From contig CALWRL010000007.1 of the NCBI GenBank assembly GCA_944383945.1, positions 1-20,435 on the forward strand: a stretch of DNA of 20,435 nucleotides, written 5' to 3'. This document shows, piece after piece, positions 14,415 to 20,435 of the stretch (its first letter is position 1; every line of letters starts with the position of its first letter). The notes under the pieces are model-generated. The model had not been told where the DNA came from and did not search any database. It saw nothing but the letters and a program-made list of their open reading frames with translations. The translations under genes were made by a program, and so were the position numbers. The stretch comes from an uncultured Clostridia bacterium (GTDB lineage Bacteria > Bacillota > Clostridia > Christensenellales > UBA1242).

Positions 14415-15583
14415 TGAAAAAAATAAAACTTTTTAAAAAAAATGAAAATAGAAGTTATAAAACAACTGTTTTTTTAACGCTTTCTGGATATAATCTTGAA
14501 AGATATATTAATCAACTTTCAAAACAGAAAATAAAAATATTTTCAGTTAAAAAAAATTCGTTAAAAGATTCAATAATTGAAGTTTCTTTTTTTGATGAAA
14601 AAAGAGTTGAAAAATTTTTAAAATCAAAAAATATTATTGTTGTTTCAAAAAAATATAATGGTTTTTCAAAAGTAATTAATTTTTTTAAATTTAGATACGC
14701 AATTTTAATTGGAATTTTTATTTGTTTTTGTTTTTTTGTTGTTGCCTCTAATTATGTTTTAAGAATAGAAGTTGTTGGAAATGAAAGATGCTCGAAAGAG
14801 GATATTGTAAAAGTTTTGGACGACAATGGCGTTAAATATTTTTCGCCATTAAACATAAAGACCAATTCTGAAATAGAAAAAATTGTTATTGAAAATTTTG
14901 AAGAAATTAGCATGGTTAGCGTTGTTAAAAAAGGTTCATCAATAATAATAAATATTAAAGAAAAAGTGTTAAATGATGAATATGAAAATTTGGACAAGTC
15001 GCAAGCTGTTGTTGCAAAAGAAGACGGAATAATTACCGATATTGAATTGATTCAAGGAACTGCTTTGGTTAAAGTTGGAGATGTTGTTAAAGCTGGGGAT
15101 ATTTTGGTTGCACCTTTTATTATTGATTCTTCTGGCAAACAAATTCCAATTCAAGCAAAAGCAAATATATATGCAAATGTTTGGCTAAATGGTTCGGTTA
15201 CATTTGAAAGCAAAAAGGAAATTACAAGGCGAACAGGAAATCATATTAGCGAAAGAAAAATGATATTTTTAAATCAAGAAATTGTTACAACAAAAGTTGA
15301 AATTCCTTATTTGCAATATGAACTTGAAATTAAGGAAGAATTATTATCTGATTATTTGCTTCCAATTAAATATATAACAACAACATATTTTGAAGTTGAA
15401 AATGTTGTTGTTGAAACAGATTTTGAATCGGTTAAAGAAGAAAAAATAGCCGAAGCAAAAAACTTGGCTAAAATTAGGTTAAAAGAAGGAGATAATATTG
15501 TTGAAGAAAACAATTTAATAACTGAAAGGGAAGGGGTTTTTTACATAGATTATGTGATAACCGTTTTAAGAAATATTGCTTGA
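14414..15583 (+). CDS. yqfD: Stage IV-type sporulation protein YqfD, 389 residues
   Basis: YqfD is a mother-cell sporulation protein with one membrane helix. The product has an N-terminal domain (1-85), a single hydrophobic helix (about 94-114), then a large domain beginning LRIEVVGNERCSKEDIVKVLDDNGV, characteristic of YqfD, and continuing through IIINIKEKV and AKEDGIITDIELIQGTALVKVGDVVKAGDILVAP, a lipoyl/hybrid-like beta segment. The length matches the family (about 390-400). The GTG start overlaps the yqfC stop (TAGTG) and has GAGG seven bases upstream. Its TGA stop lies 38 bases before ybeY. Confidence 0.92.
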   Translation: MKKIKLFKKNENRSYKTTVFLTLSGYNLERYINQLSKQKIKIFSVKKNSLKDSIIEVSFFDEKRVEKFLKSKNIIVVSKKYNGFSKVINFFKFRYAILIGIFICFCFFVVASNYVLRIEVVGNERCSKEDIVKVLDDNGVKYFSPLNIKTNSEIEKIVIENFEEISMVSVVKKGSSIIINIKEKVLNDEYENLDKSQAVVAKEDGIITDIELIQGTALVKVGDVVKAGDILVAPFIIDSSGKQIPIQAKANIYANVWLNGSVTFESKKEITRRTGNHISERKMIFLNQEIVTTKVEIPYLQYELEIKEELLSDYLLPIKYITTTYFEVENVVVETDFESVKEEKIAEAKNLAKIRLKEGDNIVEENNLITEREGVFYIDYVITVLRNIA

Positions 15584-15586
15584 CAG

Positions 15587-15615
15587 TTTGCAAAAATTTT
15601 TAAATGTGTTAATAT
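15587..15615 (+). promoter_or_regulatory. ybeY promoter, predicted leaderless
   Basis: Extended -10 TGT-TAATAT (TG at 15607-15608, hexamer 15610-15615) lies six bases before the ybeY ATG at 15622. A partial -35 TTTGCA (15587-15592) is 17 bases upstream. The predicted +1 is the A of the ATG, and there is no Shine-Dalgarno. Confidence 0.55.
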
Positions 15616-15621
15616 GTAAAT

Positions 15622-16080
15622 ATGTTAAAAATTTACTATAACAATATACATTCTTGTTTTTTAAAAAAGAAAATAAAACTTCTTTTTCTTTCTGCGCTTT
15701 CGGAAAAGTTTGGAGAAACTGAAAATTTAATTTTTAGTGTTGGAATAAGATTTGCAAAAGGAAAGGAAATTAAAGAACTTAACAACAAATTTAGGAACAT
15801 TGATAAAGAAACCGATGTTTTATCTTTTCCTATTTATGATTTTAAAAATGAAAGTTTGCCAACAGATGAAGATGTTATGCTTGGGGATATTGTTATTTGC
15901 AAAAAAGTTGCTAAATTGCAGGCAAAAGTTCTTGGGCACAGTTATAAAAGAGAAGTTTGCTTTTTAGCTCTTCACGGCTTTTTGCATTTACTTGGGTACG
16001 ACCACATTGAAAAAGATGAAGAAAAAGAAATGAATTTAACAAGTGAAAAAATTTTAGCAAAGCACGAGGTTAAAAGATGA
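15622..16080 (+). CDS. ybeY: Endoribonuclease YbeY (16S rRNA maturation)
   Basis: YbeY is a zinc metalloprotein involved in 16S rRNA 3' processing and ribosome quality control. The 152-residue product has the three-His signature HGFLHLLGYDH near residues 114-124 and the upstream NNKFRNIDKETDVLSFPIYD stretch typical of the family. Length is normal. The ATG at 15622 has no Shine-Dalgarno; a -10 six bases upstream makes a leaderless mRNA likely. It shares the ATGA overlap with era (era ATG 16077-16079, ybeY TGA 16078-16080), so era is translated by coupling. In many Bacillota phoH and an HD-domain membrane protein gene separate it from yqfD; both are absent here. Confidence 0.93.
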   Translation: MLKIYYNNIHSCFLKKKIKLLFLSALSEKFGETENLIFSVGIRFAKGKEIKELNNKFRNIDKETDVLSFPIYDFKNESLPTDEDVMLGDIVICKKVAKLQAKVLGHSYKREVCFLALHGFLHLLGYDHIEKDEEKEMNLTSEKILAKHEVKR

Positions 16081-16949
16081 AATCTGGCTATGTTGCAATT
16101 ATTGGAAGAACTAATGCAGGTAAAAGCACATTAATAAATAAATTTTTAGGTTTTAAATTAAACATTGTTTCTCATAAAGTTCAAACAACTAGGGTTAATG
16201 TTTTGGGCGTTTTAACCGAAGGCGAAAATCAAATTGTTTTTATAGACACACCAGGAATTCACAGGGCAAAAAATGTTTTAGACAAATTTATGAACAAAAG
16301 TTTTCGTTCTGCTAGCGAAGGCGCAGATGTTGTTGTTTATCTTATTGATGGGTCGAAATTATTTTTAGATGAAGAAATTAATAACATTAAAAACATTATT
16401 GAAAAATTTGAAAAAGTTATAATTGCAGTTAGTAAAATAGATTTGGCACAAAAAGATGTTCTTGCAAAAAATTTGGTATCTTTAAATGAACTTTCGCCAC
16501 TTGAAATTGTTCCAATCTCATCTAAATCTGGCGAAAATGTTAATGTTTTAAAACAGCAAATTATCAAACATCTTCCAGAAAGAGAATTTATTTTTTCAAG
16601 TGATGAAATAACCGATAAACCAGTTAAATTTTTTTGTGCAGAAATTGTTAGAGAAAAAGTTTTAAATTTTACAAATCAAGAAATTCCACACGGCACTTTT
16701 TGCGAAGTTGTTTCTTTTAAAGAAGAAAAAAACATTGTTAAAATTTCTGTTGATATAATATGTGAAAAAGATTCCCACAAAGCAATAATAATTGGAAAGG
16801 GTGGCGAATGTTTAAAAAGAATTGGAACAAGTTCTAGAATTGAAATTGAAAAAATGCTTGAAAAAAAAGTTATGTTAAATTTATTTGTTAAAGTTGAAAA
16901 AGATTGGAGAAATAAGCAAAATTTTATTTCTGCAAATGTCTATAATTAA
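16077..16949 (+). CDS. era: GTPase Era
   Basis: Era binds 16S rRNA through a KH domain and assists 30S assembly. The 290-residue product has G1 GRTNAGKST (10-18), a G2 region with QTTR, G3 DTPGIH, and the C-terminal KH segment IIGKGGECLKRIG with its GxxG loop. The G4 position, normally NKxD, reads SKID (in IAVSKIDLA), an unusual change in a guanine-specificity residue. The G5-like SSKSG is present. Translation is coupled to ybeY by an ATGA overlap, with GAGG just upstream. No recO follows; ileS comes next with its own promoter. Confidence 0.93.
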   Translation: MKSGYVAIIGRTNAGKSTLINKFLGFKLNIVSHKVQTTRVNVLGVLTEGENQIVFIDTPGIHRAKNVLDKFMNKSFRSASEGADVVVYLIDGSKLFLDEEINNIKNIIEKFEKVIIAVSKIDLAQKDVLAKNLVSLNELSPLEIVPISSKSGENVNVLKQQIIKHLPEREFIFSSDEITDKPVKFFCAEIVREKVLNFTNQEIPHGTFCEVVSFKEEKNIVKISVDIICEKDSHKAIIIGKGGECLKRIGTSSRIEIEKMLEKKVMLNLFVKVEKDWRNKQNFISANVYN

Positions 16950-16960
16950 TATAAATATAT

Positions 16961-16989
16961 TTGATTATTTAATAATAATGTGGTAGAAT
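16961..16989 (+). promoter_or_regulatory. Promoter of ileS
   Basis: -35 TTGATT (16961-16966), 17-base spacer, extended -10 TGG-TAGAAT (16981-16989) with five of six consensus bases in the hexamer. The predicted +1 is near 16996, giving a leader of about 42 bases. That is far too short for a T-box riboswitch. Confidence 0.7.
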
Positions 16990-16994
16990 TCGTC

Positions 16995-17019
16995 TTGTAA
17001 AGTTTTACAAATTTTTTTT
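16995..17019 (+). promoter_or_regulatory. Hairpin plus U-tract in the ileS leader
   Basis: TTGTAAA (16995-17001), GT, TTTACAA (17004-17010) form a 7-bp inverted repeat followed by A and eight Ts. It starts at the predicted transcription start of ileS and ends six bases before the AGGAGA ribosome site (17025-17030). It could be a weak attenuator, a protein operator, or the end signal for readthrough from era. The stem has one G-C pair, so it is weak. Confidence 0.35.
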
Positions 17020-17037
17020 GCAACAGGAGACGAAATA

Positions 17038-20000
17038 ATGAAAAAAGAACCAGCAATGCCAAATTTAGTTAAAAACGAAGAAGATGTTTTAAATTTTTGG
17101 AAAGAAAATTCTATTTTTGATAAAGTTAAAGAAAAAAATAAAAAGACAGGAAAATATTATGCCTTTTTAGACGGCCCAATAACTGCAAACAATGAAATGA
17201 AACTTCACCATTGTTGGAACAGGTCGCTTAAAGACATTATGTTAAGATACAAAGCTCTTCAAGGTTTTGATGCTCATTATCAAAATGGTTTTGACGCACA
17301 AGGTTTGTGGGTTGAGGTTGGAGTTGAAAAGGAACTTGGCCTTAAAGATAAGCGCGATATTTTGAATTTCGGCATGGATAAATTTACTGAATCTTGTATT
17401 CAAAGAGTTAACAATTTTGCAAATATAATTGCAAAACAATCGCAAAGGCTTGGGCAATGGATGGATTGGGACAATTCGTATTTTACCAATTCAGATAACA
17501 ACATAACAACAATTTGGTATTTCTTAAAAACTTGTTTTGAAAGAGGTTGGTTAATTGAAAAGTACAGGCCTATGCCATGGTGTTCGCACTGCGGAACATC
17601 TCTTTCCGAGCATGAACTTGCGGATAGTTATCAAGATATGGAGCATACTGCTGTTTTCTTTAAACTTCCAATTACAGACTCAGATTTAGATATGCTTGTT
17701 TGGACAACAACACCTTGGACTCTTTCATCAAATGTTGCTATAGCAGTTAATGAAGACCTTGAATATTGTGTTTGCAAGGTTAAGTCTAGCGATAGAAAAT
17801 TAGTTGTTGGCAAAAGTGCAATTAAAGTTTTGAAAGATGATTTAATTTCTGTTGAAAAAGAAATTAAAGGAAGCGAGTTGGTTGGTTTAAAATATGAAAC
17901 TTGCTTTGAAGAGTTAAGCGAACAAAATTTTGTTCATAGAATTGTTGCGTGGGATCAAGTTGATGCGCTTGAAGGTTCTGGAGCGGTTCATATTGCACCA
18001 GGATGTGGGGCGGAAGATTTTGAACTTGGTCAAAAACTAGGCTTGCCAAATGTTTGCCCTGTTGATGAAAATGGAATTTTTTATTCTAACTTTGGATTTT
18101 TTGCAGGAAAAGATGCAAACGAAGTTGCAGACATTGTTTTTGATGAGCTTAAAAAAAGAGGTAAATTATATTACACTCACAAGTATAAACATAGATATCC
18201 AATTTGTTGGCGTTGTAAAAAACCTCTTATTTTTAGGTTAACAAAGGAATGGTATATTAAAGCAGATGAAATCAGACCACAACTTATTGAGGCTGTTGAA
18301 ACAGTTAAATGGCAACCAGAGTTCATGAAAAAAAGAATGCTTGATTGGCTAAATAACATGGGCGATTGGAACATTTCTAGAAAGCGTTTTTACGGTTTGC
18401 CTCTTCCTTTTTATAGATGCGAAAAATGTGGGAAATTAACAGTTGTTGGGTCGCTTGAAGAACTTATTAAACTTTCCAGCAAAGAAGAAGTTGAAAAACT
18501 TCCTCATCTTCACAGACCTTATATTGACGATATTGAAATTACTTGTCCAAACTGTGGCGAAAAAGTTAAGCGTGTTCCAGAAGTTGGGGATTGTTGGCTA
18601 GATGCTGGAATAACTCCATTTAGCACAAAAAAATATTTTACAGATAAAGAATTTTTTGAAAAGAATTTCCCAGCTGAATGTGTTATTGAAATGAAAGAAC
18701 AAATAAGACTTTGGTTTTATTCGTTGCTTTTCATGAGTGTTACTTTAACAAACAAAGCTCCTTACAAAAAAGTTATTGGGTTTGCAATGCTTGTTGCAGA
18801 AGATGGCTCTAAATTCTCTAAATCTGGGCCAAACAACATTAGTTTTAATGATTTGGTTGACAAAACAGGTGCTGATGTTATCAGATATATTTTTGCGGCA
18901 AACAATATGTTAAACGACACTCGTTTTGGTTTTTCGATTACAGATGAAGTTAAAAGAAAACTTTTAGGACTTTGGAATGCGTATGTTTTCTTCAACACCT
19001 ATGCATTAATTGATAAACCAAAATTAAACAACTTTAATTTAAATTTTGATTCTTTTGATATAACAGACAAATGGTTGTTTGAACAATGTAACATCTTTAT
19101 TGAAAATTCAACTAAAAATTATGATGAGAACAACTATTTCCTTGTTGTTAAAGATTTTGAAAATTTCATAGATAATTTAACAAACTGGTATATTCGTGTT
19201 AATAGAAGACGCTTTTGGAAAAGCGATGACGAAGAAGATAAATTAAACGCTTATTTCAGTTTATACAATGCGTTAAAAACAATTTGCAGAGTTATGAGCC
19301 CAATTTTGCCTTTCATGACAGAACACATTTGGCAAAACATGGTTAGGGGAATTGAAGAAAATGAATGCGAAAGTATTTTCCTTTCTGGCTTCCCAAAAGT
19401 TTCATCTCAAAGATTTGTTGGTTTAGACGAACAAACACAAGATGTTAGAGAAATTATTGCAATTGCGCAAAGATTAAGAAATGAAAATCAAATTAAAGTT
19501 AAACAACCTTTAAAAACAATGTATTTGAATGTTAAAGAACCTGTTAAAAATGCGGTTTTAAATTTTGAGCAAATTGTTAAAGATGAATTAAACATTAAAG
19601 AAATTGTTTTTGAAAGCGACAACAACAAATTTAACGATTCGTTCTTAACTGTTAATTTTAAAACAGCAGGAGCGGTTTTAAAAGGCGATGTTCAGAAAGT
19701 TAAAAACATTTTGGCAGAAGCTGACAAATTAGAAATGGATAGTTATGTTTCGCAATTTGAAAAAGGGAAAGTTGACATTAAAGAATTTAAAAATCTTGAT
19801 TCAAATCTATTCATTTTATCATATAAAGCGAAAGAAGAATTTGTTATAGCAACTGAAAATGACAAAACCGTTGTTTTAGATGTTACAATAGACGAAGAGT
19901 TGATGCTTGAAGGGCTTTCAAGGGAGCTTATTAGAACTGTTCAAGTTTTAAGAAAAGAAGCAAACTTTAAAGTTGAAGAAAGAATTAATGTTGCTTTTGT

Positions 20001-20160
20001 TAATCCAACCGAAACATTGCAAAAAGTTTTGGATATTTACAAAGATAGAATAATGCAAGAGGTTTTGGCAAAAGAAATTAAAAGCGACATTGAAAATTCT
20101 AGCATCGAACAAGAAGTTGAAATTTCAAATGAAAAAGTTATTATAAAACTTAAAAATTAG
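17038..20160 (+). CDS. ileS: Isoleucyl-tRNA synthetase, atypical class with altered HIGH and KMSKS motifs
   Basis: IleRS charges tRNA-Ile in the cytoplasm. The 1040-residue product has the class I catalytic fold, an editing domain with WTTTPWTL (222-229), several Cys pairs (WCSHC at 181-185, CWRC at 390-393, CEKC and CPNC further on) probably binding zinc, and an anticodon-binding C-terminal region ending in a long helical tail. The nucleotide-binding signatures are non-canonical: the HIGH motif is HHCW (57-60) in ITANNEMKLHHCWNR, and KMSKS is KFSKS (592-596). I recall a divergent IleRS group with HHAW after ANNPMGV, which this resembles. It is not a normal clostridial type 1 enzyme, nor the usual type 2. 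The start has AGGAGA seven bases upstream. It is followed after nine bases by the methyltransferase. Confidence 0.93.
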   Translation: MKKEPAMPNLVKNEEDVLNFWKENSIFDKVKEKNKKTGKYYAFLDGPITANNEMKLHHCWNRSLKDIMLRYKALQGFDAHYQNGFDAQGLWVEVGVEKELGLKDKRDILNFGMDKFTESCIQRVNNFANIIAKQSQRLGQWMDWDNSYFTNSDNNITTIWYFLKTCFERGWLIEKYRPMPWCSHCGTSLSEHELADSYQDMEHTAVFFKLPITDSDLDMLVWTTTPWTLSSNVAIAVNEDLEYCVCKVKSSDRKLVVGKSAIKVLKDDLISVEKEIKGSELVGLKYETCFEELSEQNFVHRIVAWDQVDALEGSGAVHIAPGCGAEDFELGQKLGLPNVCPVDENGIFYSNFGFFAGKDANEVADIVFDELKKRGKLYYTHKYKHRYPICWRCKKPLIFRLTKEWYIKADEIRPQLIEAVETVKWQPEFMKKRMLDWLNNMGDWNISRKRFYGLPLPFYRCEKCGKLTVVGSLEELIKLSSKEEVEKLPHLHRPYIDDIEITCPNCGEKVKRVPEVGDCWLDAGITPFSTKKYFTDKEFFEKNFPAECVIEMKEQIRLWFYSLLFMSVTLTNKAPYKKVIGFAMLVAEDGSKFSKSGPNNISFNDLVDKTGADVIRYIFAANNMLNDTRFGFSITDEVKRKLLGLWNAYVFFNTYALIDKPKLNNFNLNFDSFDITDKWLFEQCNIFIENSTKNYDENNYFLVVKDFENFIDNLTNWYIRVNRRRFWKSDDEEDKLNAYFSLYNALKTICRVMSPILPFMTEHIWQNMVRGIEENECESIFLSGFPKVSSQRFVGLDEQTQDVREIIAIAQRLRNENQIKVKQPLKTMYLNVKEPVKNAVLNFEQIVKDELNIKEIVFESDNNKFNDSFLTVNFKTAGAVLKGDVQKVKNILAEADKLEMDSYVSQFEKGKVDIKEFKNLDSNLFILSYKAKEEFVIATENDKTVVLDVTIDEELMLEGLSRELIRTVQVLRKEANFKVEERINVAFVNPTETLQKVLDIYKDRIMQEVLAKEIKSDIENSSIEQEVEISNEKVIIKLKN

Positions 20161-20169
20161 TGGTGATAA

Positions 20170-20435
20170 ATGCAAGTTAATAAAGAGTGGAAAGATTTTG
20201 AAGTTATAGCAACAGGAAATGGAGAAAAACTTGAGCGTTGGGGAGATGTTGTTCTTTTGCGTCCAGACCCTCAAGTTATTTGGCCAGCAAAAAGAGATTT
20301 AAGAAAGGAAAAAAATCTTTCTGCTGTTTATAACCGAGCTTCAACCGGTGGTGGATATTGGGAAAATTTAAAAAAATTTCCAAATGAATGGGTTATTGGT
20401 TGGCGCAATTTAAAATTTAAAATTAAACCTATGGG
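20170..20435 (+). CDS. Class I SAM-dependent rRNA methyltransferase (RlmI-like), N-terminal 88 residues (3' end outside window)
   Basis: The open frame starts at an ATG with GGTGA five bases upstream and runs off the window edge. The visible part shows the characteristic start of a conserved Bacillota SAM-dependent methyltransferase related to RlmI: EWKDFEVIATGNGEKLERWG (6-25), LLRPDPQVIWP (29-39), a Tyr/Arg segment, then GGGYWEN and a predicted strand WRNLKFKIKPMG at the cut end. The SAM-binding domain is outside the window. It begins nine bases after the ileS stop and so belongs to the ileS transcript, joining rRNA modification with tRNA charging. Confidence 0.85.
   Translation, partial: MQVNKEWKDFEVIATGNGEKLERWGDVVLLRPDPQVIWPAKRDLRKEKNLSAVYNRASTGGGYWENLKKFPNEWVIGWRNLKFKIKPM

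Noticed and set aside
15580..15585. Perfect TTGACA overlapping the yqfD stop codon as -35 for ybeY
   Set aside because: It is 24 bases from the TAATAT -10, too far for a sigma-A promoter, and no other -10 lies at 16-18 bases (the sequence there is AATGTG-like).
16995..17010. Rex-type operator in the ileS leader
   Set aside because: The repeat TTGTAAA-N2-TTTACAA has the wrong centre spacing (two instead of four bases) and lacks the G/C at the usual position.
16950..17037. T-box riboswitch upstream of ileS
   Set aside because: Only 88 bases separate era from ileS and the leader after the promoter is about 42 bases; no T-box sequence or specifier stem fits.
1..20435. Mobile element, CRISPR array or defence island
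   Set aside because: No transposase, integrase, long direct or terminal repeats, spaced short repeats or recognisable defence protein was found in either strand.

Overview
The window is a gene-dense, strongly AT-rich stretch of bacterial chromosome. It uses the standard bacterial code: TGA ends ung, alr, yqfD and ybeY, and TGG encodes Trp. The gene content (a ClpC with a UVR-type linker, the sporulation pair yqfC-yqfD next to ybeY-era, Shine-Dalgarno sites of the AAGGAG type, AT-rich codons) points to a low-GC Bacillota, probably an uncultured endospore-forming clostridium-like lineage. I see no rRNA, tRNA, CRISPR array, transposase or phage structural gene. No gene-free stretch exceeds 300 bases.

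Layout. Positions 1-2358 are on the minus strand: the N-terminal part of recJ (cut by the window edge), then a two-gene unit of unknown function (a DUF1828-like 124-residue protein downstream of an unrecognised 329-residue protein) ending at a bidirectional hairpin. Divergent from it is ung with a DUF2726-like membrane-anchored protein, then alanine racemase alr. Convergent with alr, and overlapping its 3' end by 12 bases, is gap, preceded on the minus strand by an M29 aminopeptidase. Further upstream on the same strand are a degenerate GtrB/DPM-like glycosyltransferase homologue and rpiB. From 8468 the plus strand carries a MelB-type sugar symporter, a CofE-like ligase and clpC. After a bidirectional terminator and an extremely AT-rich spacer there is a small minus-strand YtxH-like protein, and divergent from it yqfC-yqfD, ybeY-era, and ileS followed by the start of an RlmI-like methyltransferase.

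How the parts work together. Most genes are housekeeping: DNA repair (recJ, ung), central carbon metabolism (rpiB, gap), wall precursor supply (alr), protein quality control (clpC, aminopeptidase), ribosome maturation (ybeY, era, the methyltransferase) and translation (ileS). The yqfC-yqfD pair implies sporulation.

Most striking signal. Four transcription-unit leaders (the 329-residue gene, ung, alr, ybeY) have no Shine-Dalgarno site. In each, a -10-like hexamer lies exactly six bases before the start codon, so the predicted transcript begins at the start codon itself. Nearly every other gene has a clear Shine-Dalgarno site. This suggests a regular class of leaderless mRNAs in a low-GC Bacillota. 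Other points of interest are an isoleucyl-tRNA synthetase with non-canonical catalytic signatures (HHCW and KFSKS) and no T-box, a CofE-like ligase without other F420 genes nearby, and a glycosyltransferase homologue lacking its catalytic motif. I did not find a clear-cut new defence or mobile system.
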